This document shows positions 31,761 through 43,103 of a DNA stretch of 64,000 nt, piece by piece. Under the pieces are notes generated by a model, which did no database searches, was not told the DNA's origin, and was given only the letters and a program-made list of their open reading frames with translations. The translations under genes and the position numbers were made by a program. Within the stretch, counting starts at the first letter, position 1; every line of letters begins with the position of its first letter. The DNA is from Marvania coccoides (taxonomy: Eukaryota > Chlorophyta > Trebouxiophyceae > Chlorellales > Chlorellaceae): positions 434,001-498,000 of the forward strand of contig OY978104.1 of the NCBI GenBank assembly GCA_963854735.1, in the 5' to 3' direction.

Positions 31761-34700
31761 CTATTTAAACTGGGCGCCAGGCACCATGAATCCCACCACC
31801 ATTCGGCGGCAGAAGGGGCAGGTGGGGGGCTTCTTCTCTTGCTTGGTGAGGTTCCGTGCGCATTCCAGGCATAACGCATGCTCGCAGCCGCTGAAGGCAA
31901 CCTCTACGAACTGGTCCAGGCACACACCGCACTCCTGGTCCACAATCTTGTCTTCTGAGGGGGGTTCTTCTGCGTCAGACAGCGAGCAGCAGCCGGTCCC
32001 GTCATCGCTATTGGATGAGCCCAGCGGTTTAGGGTCGGTTACTGCAACCGCGTCGCTCAGCTCCCGCGCGCCAGGGCCTTTGGAGGGGTGAGGCCCGGAC
32101 GACAGCAGCGCCACCTCGCCGGGGCTCTTCAGCCGATCGCGCAGCGTGCTCAGCGCGCGGCGCGCTGAAGCGGCAACTCCAATACTGTTGCCAGTACCGT
32201 TTGCGGCACCAGGCAGTACAGTGACCACCGCAGACCCGTCGCTGCCGCCCCCGCTCAACCGCAGCAGCTCGCCCGTGCTCATGGGGCGCACCAGCCGCCT
32301 GCGAGAGGGCCGAGGCTGCCCGGCTGCAGCACCACCACTGACACTGCTGTTTTGAGGGACGAAAATGGGCAGACCGTCGACTGGGAGGCTCAGAGTGGCC
32401 CTTCTATGGCTGCCCCCTAGATGGGCATCGCTGGAAGAGAGCAGCGCGCCCTCTGAGCCTTCGAGAGAAGGCGGTGAAGGCGCCGGCCGCCTCACGCTGA
32501 GTATGCTGAGATAGCCATGCAGCGACCCCATGGAACGCAGCCCCAAGAGCATGGCAGGGGGTGCGCTGCAAGGGTCCGCCGATTCGTGCATTTCTCCGCT
32601 CAAAAGGCCTTGCTCCTGCGGCGTGACGGGGGCGCTGGCGGTCAAGTGCTGTCGCTGCTGCGCCTCCTGCTGGTGGTGGCGGTACTCTGCCGCGTCCTCT
32701 GCCTCCAGGGCGCGCGCTGCTGCCGCAAACGGGCTGACGGGGATGTCTCTGGGCCTGCTAGCCGCTGGGATTGATGGAGACGGCGACAATGGCGACGGCG
32801 GCAGCGGCGGCAGCGGCGGCAGGTCAGTAACCACCGCCGGAGACTGCTTCTGCAGCTGCTGCTGCCTGGAGGTCTTCCCAGGGGACGACGCCGCGCTCAC
32901 CAAGACCGTCACCCCCGCCTCCACCGCCGCTTCTCCCGCCGCCGCCTGCTGCCGTCGCTCCCGCTCCGCCGCCGCCGCCGCGTTCTCCGCCTGCGTCTGC
33001 AGCTCGGTCTGCCGCCGGTCCAGCCACTGCAGCAGCGACTGCTGCAGCACGATAGAGCAGATGGTGGCCAGGCACTTTGGCCCGATGCCCTCATCTTGGT
33101 CTCTGGCAGCATCCAAAGCAGCGTCCACAGGCACCCGTGGGTCCACCAGTTGCATCATCTGAGACCACCCGCGATCGCGCGCCAAGTGATACCTGTTGAA
33201 TAGATTAAGAAAACGCAAAGTTGGCTCGTAAGTTTTGGTGTATACATAAAAAAATTCCACCATACTACGATGGGGGGATAAATGAGGCTATATGGAGGGC
33301 TTCAGGGTCGAACAACAGTGGATAATGTGGCTACTCACGGTAGCTTGCGCGCGGTGTTGCGCACGGAGCGGATATCCGACCGCGAGTGACCCTCCCAGGC
33401 CCTTCTTCGCCGTTCGTCCCGCCCGCCGCCCATTATCATCATCATGTTGGCGTGGGCCTGCAGCAGCGCGTGCGCCAGCGGCATGGAGCCCACCAGCACC
33501 GCGATGTGCAGCGGGGTGGAGCCGGGGGTGAGGTATTCTCGGCCGATGAAGGCTTGGCCGGCTGCAAAAAATAAAAATATTGTTTTTGCGGGCGAACGAG
33601 CAGGTTGATATTTTTTTGGGGGAAAAAAAAATCCAGCTCAAAATATAACGTGTATTGGCATGAAGAACTAAAAAAAGTAGGTTTGACAGTCAACATTAAG
33701 AGGAAAAAAAGAGGAGAATGGAGAATGGCGAAAGCGAAAAGAAAAAAAATACACAAACAATGCAAAATCCGTTTCTCTCACCAGTTTTTACCATGATGGA
33801 GGCGCCGGCGTTCAGCAGCGCCTGTAGCGTGGGCAACGAGCCCGACACCGCGGCAAAATGCAGCGCGGTGAGGCCCCCCATCGACCGCCTATCCACGTAC
33901 TTAGCGCTGCCTACCAAAAGATCTTGCGAAACGACGTCTCGCAGCGGCAACAGTGTGCCGCCGACCTCCACCTGGGTGGTGTCGGCGCAGAGGACGCGCA
34001 CGCAGGCGCTGTGCCCCCCGCACGCTGCGTAGTGCAGCGCTGTTCTGCTGTGCATGACGTCGAATGCTAGAGGGTCTGCGCCCTCGGTCAGGAGGAACGA
34101 GACCACCGCCACGTGACTGCAGGGAGGAGAAAAGCGGCGAGCGTGGGCTTCAAAGGGAAATACCGTAAAAAATTCGGCCAAAAAATCAATGATTGTCCAC
34201 TCAGAAACGCGGGTTTTCAATGGAAATGGTATTAATGAGGATTGCAAGGTCTTACCCTGCTTCGCAGGCGAGCATGAGGGCGGTTTGCCCCTTGTGGTTC
34301 CGTTGGTTGAGCACAGTGCGCAGCAGAGACGCCCAGCGCTTGGAAGGAGCGCCGCGAGCCGTCCCTGAGGCCCCCTCCTCCGTGTTGCCTTCCGCTTTGA
34401 GCTTGATCAGCTCAACGATGACCTTGCAGGTGGTGAGGTGGCCTCCAGCGGCCGCCCGGTGCAACGGGGCTGAGGTACCGTGGAAACCCATGTAAGCGGC
34501 CAGCTGCGGGCGCGATTGTAGGATCTGCGGGCCCATGAAAAAATAAATATGGTGAATTTTGAGAGGATTAAAGGTGCAATCCCGAGTTTGTAGGTGAAAA
34601 TTGAGTGGTCAGCCCTCGTGAACAGGCGGATTCGGCACGGCCCCGGAGGCCGACCGGTCGTGTTTAAAGGGGTTTCGTAAATTTCGGGCCGTGTCTCAGC

Positions 34701-34842
34701 AGCGGTTGGGCCCCAGAACCAGCGGTCCTGCACCCACCTCTTTGACGTGAGCATCTTCCCCTCGCTCGGAGGAGGCCAGCAGACGGCTAGCGGCCCCATA
34801 ATTCCCGCCTAACAGCACCGCGACAGCAGCGCGGAACGACAT
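31761..34842 (-). CDS. Ankyrin-repeat RING E3 ubiquitin ligase (XBAT-like)
   Basis: Five exons (34842-34738, 34524-34256, 34116-33782, 33561-33339, 33192-31761) encode 787 residues. The N-terminal 330 residues hold ankyrin repeats: GTSAPLHRAAAGGHLTTCKV, GQTALMLACEAG, SRTALHYAACGGHSACVRVL, GLTALHFAAVSGSLPTLQAL and GSTPLHIAVLVGSMPLAHAL. A Ser/Pro/Ala-rich region follows. The C-terminus is a RING-HC finger with ECGVCLDQF, GCEHALCLEC and CPFC. This domain order matches plant XBAT/XBOS ligases, in which ankyrin repeats recruit the substrate and the RING recruits the E2. The target here is unknown. Intron 1 (34525-34737) contains an unusually GC-rich block at about 34600-34737 with short inverted segments. 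Confidence 0.9.
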
Positions 34843-35554
34843 CGTCACACAAAGCAAAATTATTATATTAAATGTGATCGCTGTTTGACTACTCCCTTCG
34901 TGAGAGATTCTTGAAGTCTTGAAGCATTACTTCACTTCCATCTTTGGTTACCACTGTGATAAAAACGACTGTAAATGATTTAAGCAGCTTTGGGGGACTG
35001 CTCGAATAATCGCCTCATCATGAAATGCGTTCGTTTTGTTTGCCGTGCCAGGTGGCATGACTCGAGTGCTATGGCGATTACACGTTACATATTACATATG
35101 TCCATCCATCATACCCATCTGGTCCAAACTCCGAAATATCGACATGCAAAGGTGGCTAACAGCAACGGAGCACCTTTCGGAGATGGGGTTGTTGTACCAG
35201 CGGCACGTATGAAAAATATTTTTACAGAGCTCTTCACAGCACACGCACAGCCAGTGCAGCGGAAGACTGGGTTTAGTGAATATAAATAGACAGAATTGCG
35301 CCCAGCCCATGCCGCTGCTTTTCAAAAGAAACGGCGAAGCCAGCAGCACCCATAACTTGCTGGATGGTTTCGTACCCATGCGCCTCTTTATCTTTCGATT
35401 TAAGCTACCAGAGATTACAAACCGCCTAAAATAAAAATGGCAATCATACCGCCTAAAATGCCGAAAAGTTTTAGAAAATTCGAATCACAGAACTTCTTAT
35501 TTGAAATAAGGGGAGAAAGATAAAAAACACAAACCAAAACTGACTTCATTTCAC
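34843..35554. other. Intergenic, no gene seen
   Basis: This holds the promoter side of the ankyrin-RING gene and the 3' flank of the cold-shock-domain gene. Open frames are short and their codon use does not resemble the neighbours. Confidence 0.45.
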
Positions 35555-38418
35555 TCATTCATTCAAACGTCCCTCTCGCTCTTTACTGGCTGGGGTCTCT
35601 TCGCCCCCGCCCTCGCTGCTGGCAGCCCGCAGCGGCTCAAACGGCTTTGCCTCAACGCTCAAAATCCCCGAAAAAACGCGGCCCATGCCCCTCAGGCGCA
35701 GCCCCCCGAAGAATTGAAACGGAGCGGACCCAGGGGCAGCTGCAGCAGCCGCATCCAGGCTTTTTCCGCGCCCCAATCCAAACCCGCGAGTCCCATCAGG
35801 CATCGTAGGTTTGTACTGCGTCTTATGCTCGCCTGACTGCAAGTTTCCGGTGAGCTTCAGCTTGTTGGGGTTGGGCCCCGTGGGCGCCGCCTCCTCCACC
35901 TTCGCAGCCTTGCTTCTTCCGCTCTCTTTGGCTTCTTTTTTGGGCGGCGGCTGCGGCGGGTCAGGGGCAGCCTTGGTCCGCCGTACCCGCGCGGCGTTCA
36001 GCTCCCCGCTCTTCAGGTTGGAGTGCAGCGCGAACGCCACCTCGTCGCCCGGCTTCAGCGTCACCCCGCCCTGGACTTCGGAGAAATGAAAAAACACTCG
36101 CCCCGTTGGCTTTTCTTTTTCCTTCTCTTTGCCCGCCTTTCCAGGCTTTTCGGCCGCTGCCACCGCCGCGGCGCTGCCATTGACAGCCTCAGGAGTCTCC
36201 CCCTGCGCGGCGGCAGCAGCAAAAGCGGACTCCAGCGGTCGGGAAGCATCGGCAGTGCTGCCGCTGCTGTTTCCTCCTCCCTGCTGCTGCGGCTGCTGAG
36301 GTGTCTCCCCACCCCCATTAGCGAAAGCAGCAGCAACAGCAGCAGCAGAACCGCTTCTATCACCGCCACCGCCAGCAGCGCCCTTCTCTCCCGCTGCCGA
36401 GTACACTATGAATCCAAATTTGCGGTCGGTGTGCACGCTCGCCACGCTGCCGTGGAAACTCAGCGACGTCACCTCCACCGCGCGTCGCCCTGCCAGCTGC
36501 GCCACCCCGGGGGTCATCGCAGGCGCGCCCTGCGCTGCAGCGGCCGCTGCGGCGTTGGCGGCGGCGATGTTTGTGGCGATGCGGAAAGCAACGTGGTCCC
36601 CAGGGCGCAGCGCGCCAGCGCCGCCCACGCAGTCCGCCGCTGCGAAAATCATGCGCAGCTTGGGAGGGGCAGGGGCCAGGAGCTCCTCGAGAACATTGCT
36701 GCCGCCGTTGGCAATATTATTGTTTCCGGCAGCAGCAGGGCCGGTGGAGTACTCCAGCACGCCACTGGACTGCGCGTAGTGCTTTGTGACAACAGCGCGC
36801 TCCAGCACCACCCCCTGCAGCTGCATTTCGGAGATTTCTTCAAAGGCGACGGAGCCGGGGGCGGCACGGGCCACGCCGTGGGCGCTGTACTTGCCGTCGT
36901 GGTCGCGGCGCACGCCAAACTCCACGTCATCGCCCACCTGCACGGTATAGGCAAGTATTGGGTTAGTTTTATGACAGAAAAAAAAAAATTGAATTGTGGC
37001 ACAAAAAATGCTCAAAAAGTGGATTATATAGGGAAAAAAAGATGGACAAACTCGCCTTGATCTCCTCGGAGCTGACGCCCCTGAGCTCGGAGAAGTGAAA
37101 AAACAGGTCTCCAGGGCGGGCCACCTGCCGAATGAACCCGAACTCTTTCTTCAGCAGCGCCACTCGGCCCAGCTGGCGTCCCTTGGGTAGCGCTCCGCCG
37201 CCACTGCCGCCACCACCGCCAGCCAAAGCTGCCGCAGCCGTGCCGCCGCCACCACCACCTCCTGCCGCAGCTCTGCCCTCCCCGACGCTGCCGCTGGCAA
37301 AGAACGACGAGGCAGCAGCGGCGGCAACCCCCGCCGGTCTCAGCGCATCTTCTATGGAGGATACAGGGCTGGGAGGGGGACCAAAGGCATTGCGGGAGAC
37401 GGCGGCTGCTCGGGGGGACATGAGGGCTGCTGCGCGGGGGGAAACGGCAAGCCCAGCGAGAGCTGCGTGGGCTGATGCCACCGCCATTGCTAGAGGATTG
37501 CCATCAACTCTGTGCACGTTGATCGCCTTGAAAACCTGGTTGGCGGAGTTTTTGACGAGGCCAAAGTCCACGCGCTCGCCCAGGCCGGGCGGGTTAGTGC
37601 CAGCCACGATGCGCCAGGCGCCATACCTGATTTATAAAAACAAAAAATGGTGAGAAAAGTGGGTTTCAAAGCAGTAGAACGGGCAAAATCATAGTTGTGG
37701 TCATATTGAGTAAATGATGAAGAAATAAGAGCAGTGCTGAGGAGTAGCAAATTGGGGTGGAAAAGGGGGGGAAATGGTGTTTTATTGCTCCTTACATGGC
37801 TTGAGCTTGGGCGCCCGAGGCATCTGTGAAGACAATCATGCCGTCGTCGAAGCGCACCCCCGCAGGGCCCATGGGCACCGCCGTCACCACCCCACTGAAG
37901 ACCCCTTCCACCTTTTCCTCCCTCCCAAGACCCCGGGAGGCGCCCCCAATGGCGATACCGCCGCTGCCGCCGTGGGCGTTGCTGTGGCCGCCGCGGTAGC
38001 TCAGCTCGTTGTGGTGGTGGTGGGTCCTGCTGGCCTCGTCGAGGCTTCGGCGGCCGGCGTCCATGCTGCGCCGCCCCCGCGGCCGTTCCGCGACCGTTGT
38101 GACATCATACGCAACATCCTTTCCAGCGGTCAGGTCGTGCGCTACGACAAACGTGACGCTGGCGCCGTGGGGCGCTTTGCCGTCGGAGTCCCGCAAGTGG
38201 AAGAAGTAGCGGGAGTCGTTCTCTGTGGCCTTGATAAAGCCGAACTTCTCCTGGCGGGAGACGACAGTGCCGTGAAAGCGAGGAGCGTCGGGCGGGATGT
38301 CTATCTCGTGGCGCGCTGCGCGGGGGGGGTGGCGGAGGGGGGAGAGGCGCTGCGCGGCGGAGACAGGCTTGGTGCCGTCGTCGGCGTCGCCGGAAGGCGG
38401 GAAAGCAAAATCTTGCAT
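35555..38418 (-). CDS. UNR/CSDE1-like multi cold-shock-domain RNA-binding protein
   Basis: Three exons (38418-37796, 37626-37056, 36937-35555) encode 858 residues. Intron 2 begins with GCGAGT and joins EEIK to VGDDVEF in phase 0. Canonical cold-shock units carry the RNA-binding FGFI and FFH motifs: KFGFIKATENDSRYFFH, EFGFIRQVARPGDLFFHFSE, and KFGFIVYSAAG with VFFHFSE. Between them are degenerate units (VFSGVVTAVPMG, GERVDFGLVKNS and LQGVVLERAVV) with the same beta-barrel rhythm but without those aromatic residues. Alternation of true and degenerate units is the layout of UNR/CSDE1, which controls translation and mRNA decay in the cytosol. Long Ala/Gly/Gln and Lys/Glu linkers separate the units. 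Confidence 0.85.
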
Positions 38419-39401
38419 ATTATTTTATGACAAAAAAAACAAACACTAATCGTCACGAAATCAGAGAGAACTACCAATTACGATGAAATCGATACAAATT
38501 AAACGGTAAAGGCCTACGTGATGCGATTATGCTAAGAAAACAGAGATGAAGCAATTGAGATTGGCGGCCAAAGGGTGAATTTGTGGGCCGGAAATGGTGG
38601 ATTTTGGGCGAGCTGAAGCACCGTGTGTGCCGAGCTCGGTCCGAAAGGCGAGGAGCTCGACGAGGAGCGAGCTTTTCTCGTTGCGGCGCATCTGCCTTTC
38701 CAAAAGCCCGGTCGTTTTTAGAGCCGCATGAGCTGTCTGTCCAGCTCAGCATAGTTTAGTTTAAAGTTAGAGCTGACCCCTTCACGGGTTTGTTCTATCA
38801 GGGAAACAGCGAGATGCACTTGTCGCTGTACGCCACATAATTTAGCAGCATATAAAGCAAAGAGAAGCCAAAGACGGCTTGGAGGCACGGGCCAAATGGA
38901 AGAGCCCAAAAGCGAGGGGAAAACTGCAAAATCACATAGGTTAGCATGAAACACCATGTTTCAACTGCATGCGCTAAACAGAAAGAGGTACTATTGTTGC
39001 AGAGACGGAGTCTCTGCAACAAGAACAACGACATTAGGCGGTGGCCTGCGCTTCGAATTTACGCTCATGCTTGAAGGCATGCGGCCATGATTTGCTTGTT
39101 AACACCATGGGGCCATCACCTGCATCCAATTCACGAAATAATTTTTGAATTGACCCATGACAAAGCTTCGACAGGCAAACAATGTTTTGAATTGGGGTGA
39201 GTGTTCTTACCAGCACCAAGCCTTAAAATGCCGCATTAATATTTTCAATATGGAGTGTTGGACAATTGCTATATCGGGCCTGGTTGGAGGAGGATCAGGA
39301 GCTCTTCATTTCACAAAAGAGGATCAAAATCTCTCTCTTTTTTTAGCGGCTTTCACGCATTTTTATAGTTTATTCTTCTCATTTCATCCCCTCTATCAAC
39401 C
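38419..39401. other. Spacer between divergent genes with a coding remnant
   Basis: About 980 bp between the cold-shock-domain gene and the MFS gene. Apart from the possible minus-strand SNAPc-like remnant at 38718-39170, I see nothing to support a gene. Confidence 0.4.
38718..39170 (-). pseudogene. Possible SNAPC1-like remnant or unresolved gene
   Basis: Two minus-strand segments can be joined in phase by a GT-AG intron (38924-39062). The first contains IQKLFRELDAGDG, WPHAFKHE. The second contains SRLWLLFALYAAKLCGVQRQ, HLAVSLIEQT and NYAELDRQLMRL before a stop at 38718. The pattern 'LYxLYxLY...Q...V.VSL' resembles the N-terminal domain of snRNA-activating complex subunit 1. No ATG start is evident, the remainder of the family domain is missing, and base composition is less GC-rich than neighbouring exons. 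It could be a fragment of a real gene with exons I did not find. Confidence 0.25.
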
Positions 39402-41282
39402 ATGAACTATAACGTGCGCCTGAGCCTGTGGTGGACCGCCCTAGAAAATGTCTCTGGCAGCGTCCGCTCTGGAGATGCGCTTTCCGCCTATCTCTATCTC
39501 CTCACAAAGAGGAACTCGGTAGTAGGCTTCATTCAGGTGGGAGCAGCACTCCCTTATCGCTCTGTTTTCCCCCTTTCTCTCAAAATATAATTGAATTAAT
39601 CTCTTTCCAGGGAATCAACGGCGTTCTTCAACTTTTAGTTGCCCTCCCCGCGGGCTGGCTGGCCGACAGGACCCGCAGGGACGCGGTGCTGCAAGCTGGG
39701 GCGCTGGTAGGGCTGATTGGGGGCGCAGCTTTGGCCTGGGCGATGGTGTTCGCGCCCTCAGACCAATCTGCGGTGGCGGTGGCAGCGGCGATGGCGCTGC
39801 TGGGCTCCTACCGAGGGTTTTACAACCCGGCGATGGAGGCGCTGTTCGCAGATTCCGTGGAAGCTGGCAGAACGTAAGAAAAAAGGCTGAGCACTTCACT
39901 CCTTATACCCTCCATACACTATCTGCCACCCCTTTTTCCTATGTTTTTTTCTGAGCAGGGGCGCTTACACCTGGCGCTACGTGGTCATGATTCTGTCCTC
40001 CGGAGCTGGCCCGCTGTTGAGCCTCTTCATTTTCTTGCGCTTGGGGGACTCTTGGACCCTGGCTGGCTGCCGGCATGTGGTTTTCGCTGGTCTAATCGGT
40101 ACGTTTTTTTTATGTGTGTGTGTGTGTGTGTTTAAATACATTTTAATTCATTTATCTTGATGTATTTCGCGTCGGTTTTGTTGGTTTACTGCAGGCATGC
40201 TGCCTGCGCTGTGCATGATGTGCTTTTTCGACGACGACCGCGCTCTGAGCCACCACAGCATCGACCGCAATATCGGCAACCCAGCGCAGGAGCAGCGGCG
40301 GCGGCGAGAAGAAGCCACAGAACCGCTTCTAGCAGCAACAGCAACAACAACCGTAACAGCAGCGGAGGAAGAAGAAACGGAAGCCGCAACCGCTAACAGC
40401 AGCAGCGCTAATGGCCTCCTCGTGCTCGGCAGGGGCACTGCTGAAATTTATTCTTCCTCGAAATCGTCAGATCCAGAATCCGATATCGCTGAAGATAAAA
40501 CGAACCCCAGCAATCCCCAGTCCGCGTCCCGCTGGTGTCGCCCAGCGCTGGCTGTTCCGGTGCTCCTCACGCTCTCAGACGTTTTCGGCGCGTTAGCTTC
40601 TGGTATGACGCTGAAATTTTTCAGCATGTTCTTCATGCAGCGCGCAGGGCTGTCCCCCGTGTTTGTCTCCTTGATCTCCGCCACAGCTCCGCTAGGGGTG
40701 GCTGCAGCCTCAGTAGCAGCCCAACGAATCTCGAAAGCTTTCGGCAGGGTGCAGCTCAGCCTCGTGACGCGTTTTATAGACATTATTTTGCTAGTGGCGA
40801 TGGCGTACCTTCCCACCACGGCAGGGGCGGCGAGAACCACGTTGATAGCGGTGCATTTGGTGCGCATGGCGGCTGCCAATTGCACTCGGCCGTTGATGCG
40901 GTCGGTCCTCAACCAATTCGTCCCCAGGCAGCACAGAGGCAAAGTGAACGCGGTGGACTCCGTGCGAACGTTTTCATGGTCGGGTTCCGCGGCGTTGGGC
41001 GGCATTTTGGTAGAAAAACTTGGGTTTGAGGGCACTTTTTTGGTTACGGCGGCGGTGAAAGTTGCGGCCTTTATTCCGTTGCTGTTCTTGGTGCAATACG
41101 TGCCGGACGGGGTGATGGCGGGGGGGAGGGGCGCTGCGGTGGAGGAGGCGCTGCAGACAGCGGTGGTGATAGAGCAGGGTGAAGGCGGCAGAGGAGAGAC
41201 GGCAGCCGGAGAGAGGGGCAATGCAGAGGGGAGTGCTGCTCAGGAGCAGGGAACTGCTGGTAACTCAATACGAGGACCATGA
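39402..41282 (+). CDS. Major facilitator superfamily transporter
   Basis: Four exons (39402-39536, 39611-39873, 39959-40098, 40195-41282) with GT-AG introns encode 541 residues. The first half contains the MFS loop 2-3 motif (GWLADRTRRDAV) after LQLLVALPA, and further helices at AGALVGLIGGAALAWAMVF, VAVAAAMALLGSYRGF and YVVMILSSGAGPLLSLFIF. A cytosolic loop of about 130 residues rich in Ser/Thr/Ala/Glu is followed by the second helix bundle (ALAVPVLLTLSDVFGALASG, VSLISATAPLGVAAASVA, FIDIILLVAMAYL, WSGSAALGGILVEKLG). The C-terminal tail is charged and low-complexity. Motifs do not reveal the substrate. Similar proteins are widespread and uncharacterised in algae and plants. Confidence 0.88.
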
Positions 41283-41621
41283 TAATCGAGTTCAAAATGA
41301 ATCAGAATTGACTGTAAAATATCAAGAGATACTTTACGCAGCGCCGCATAGCTGCCGTTAAAATTTCTGCCCAAATGGCTCTGGCCTTTGCATTACCAAT
41401 CCTTTAAATGGAACAATCGGCGCAATTCTGAGAATATTAATTTACTAACTTCATGGTTCAAATCTTGAATGGGAGCGGTGAAAAAAATACGCCAATCCTC
41501 TTTTCCACCTTCCAGCCCCCAAAATTAGGAAAAACAAGTTGCATTGAAAAGAATGCCGTTATGATACAGAAAGAATTACAGAATACAATACAGCCATAAA
41601 AGAAAACTCGTCCAAATTGCA
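41283..41621. other. Convergent spacer
   Basis: A 339-bp AT-rich 3'-to-3' spacer with no gene seen. Confidence 0.4.
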
Positions 41622-42902
41622 TCATCGCCTCGTATGCACTACGCCCCTCTTGGCGCCCCTCGCCACCAGGTCCCTGTACTCTGGCGAAGCCGCCCAGCGG
41701 TCCACCTCCCTCGCACGCAGCACCGGTAGGGGGTGGCTCAGCGCCCGGTTCTGTGCGTTTCTCAGAAACCACCCCAGACTGGAACTTGTGGCTTCATCGT
41801 ACGACCTTGCCTGCTGCAAGAAGGCGTCGACGTTGAGCTCGCTGGCCAGTCGACTCGACCCCCCCGCCAGTTTCATCAGCACGGAGACCACGATGCGGGG
41901 GTCCTGGGCAACCAGCAGGGCAGAGCGGTCGCAGGTGAGCTCGGCAGCACGCAGCCAGCGTGTGAGGTGCTCTTCCACCGTGCGAGTGACCCAAGGAAGC
42001 AGGGAGACTGTGCCCAGCGCTAGCACGTTGGCAGCAGTCAGCCAAACCTGGTAGGAAAGCAAATATTTTATTTTACTACTGGGAAAATATTGCTTTAACA
42101 GTCGAGGAAAGGAGGCAGTGTTGTTATCATACGCCCAGTGTATTGCGCCATAACTCACCCCGTGTTCGCATTTCATGTGCCCGAGTTCGTGCGCAAGCAC
42201 CGCTTGGGTCTCTTCAGGGGTCAACAGGTCCAGCAGCGCAGTGTGAATGACAATAAACGGGCGCTTTCCCGAAATGGCTAGCGTGTAGGCATTGGCTACT
42301 GGGGATTGCCGTACGTACAGGTCGGGGGCGGTCATGGAAAGGATCTCTGCTGCGTGGGTGATGGAGGCGTAGAGGGAGGGAAGCTGGTCAGGACCCACCA
42401 GCACCGAGGAAGACATGTTTTCTAGGTATAGGACTTTTTCGGTCGCTGGGGACATCACGCTGCGAGCTAGAAACTCCATTCCAGGCTGCAAAAGAAGGGG
42501 AAGAGGGAAGTGGGATTGATTATATGGTGTTTGGGTGTTTTCCTTTCTGTTTCTTTCTTCTAGCAAGGGGCCAGAAAAGGTGGTTGGGGGAATGCTTACC
42601 AGCGCACGCAACAGCGCGGTATTTTGCTGGTCGAGGGGGTGGCGGAAATCGTCGCCTCGCAATTTTGGATAATGATCCACGCGAGGGTGAGCAGCGGCTG
42701 CCGCGAGAGGAGCAGCGTCGGCGGTGGAAGCAGCGAGCTGCCGAGGGGACGCTGTTGGCCGTTGGGTTGGCCGTTGTTGGAGCGGCGAAAAAGGCTGGAT
42801 CCAGCCAAGAGAGGTACTTGTACAAGGCGTAGGCGCGATACGGTGCGGACAGAGAGATGTTTGGGCTGTCTGGCCCACACCAAAAGATTGAATCCTCGCC
42901 AT
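41622..42902 (-). CDS. M48-family zinc metalloprotease, plastid-type
   Basis: Three exons (42902-42600, 42485-42159, 42047-41622) encode 351 residues. A single open frame runs through both introns, but splicing is needed to restore the family sequence: LLRAL to PGMEFL, and GHMKCEHG to VWLTAANVLAL. The leader of about 75 residues is Ser/Thr/Pro/Ala-rich, typical of a chloroplast transit peptide. The catalytic core has the zinc motif HELGH with the third ligand in RAAELTCDR, plus DDFRHPLD, LYVRQSPVANAYTLAISGK and the LSHPLPVLRARE end. This closely follows the plant plastid family of Arabidopsis AT3G27110. The start at 42902 avoids a segment that looks like the end of an upstream intron. It is divergent from IspF, 201 bp apart. 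Confidence 0.9.
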   Translation of the reverse strand: MARIQSFGVGQTAQTSLCPHRIAPTPCTSTSLGWIQPFSPLQQRPTQRPTASPRQLAASTADAAPLAAAAAHPRVDHYPKLRGDDFRHPLDQQNTALLRALVSIPPTTFSGPLLEERNRKENTQTPYNQSHFPLPLLLQPGMEFLARSVMSPATEKVLYLENMSSSVLVGPDQLPSLYASITHAAEILSMTAPDLYVRQSPVANAYTLAISGKRPFIVIHTALLDLLTPEETQAVLAHELGHMKCEHGVSYGAIHWAYDNNTASFPRLLKQYFPSSKIKYLLSYQVWLTAANVLALGTVSLLPWVTRTVEEHLTRWLRAAELTCDRSALLVAQDPRIVVSVLMKLAGGSSRLASELNVDAFLQQARSYDEATSSSLGWFLRNAQNRALSHPLPVLRAREVDRWAASPEYRDLVARGAKRGVVHTRR

Positions 42903-43103
42903 GTCGAACGCTCCTGGCCGGTGTTCAGTGGGAGTTTCAGATACTTCCCACTGTAAATAAGTGTTTTTTATGGTGAACATCGTGTCGTTTCCGCACGTCT
43001 GGCTGGAAAAAATTCAAGCTGGAAATTTCCTTTCAAACCTGATCTCTCGGAATTCCGGAAATGTGCAGCTCATTTTTATTTTGTAAATTTAAATTTAGAC
43101 ATC
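42903..43103. promoter_or_regulatory. Short shared divergent promoter (M48 protease / IspF)
   Basis: Only 201 bp separate the start codons of two genes whose products both appear to act in the plastid, which makes shared control likely. No motif is identified. Confidence 0.5.

Noticed and set aside
34600..34737. GC-rich block in intron 1 of the ankyrin-RING gene as a tRNA or rRNA fragment
   Set aside because: It has short inverted segments but no cloverleaf or recognisable rRNA sequence.
36023..37060. A 345-codon plus-strand open frame
   Set aside because: It is antisense to the cold-shock-domain gene, which has clear domain motifs. The plus frame has none.
40448..41221. A 257-codon minus-strand open frame
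   Set aside because: It is antisense to the last MFS exon and has no motif or start context.
41622..42980. A continuous 452-codon frame for the M48 protease
   Set aside because: It reads through two in-frame introns with good GT-AG sites. Splicing restores LLRAL-PGMEFL and KCEHG-VWLTAAN. The first codons before 42902 look like the end of an intron.
43061..43103. Upstream start for IspF
   Set aside because: It gives a frame that includes the intron. The ATG at 43104 with an in-phase intron gives a proper transit peptide.
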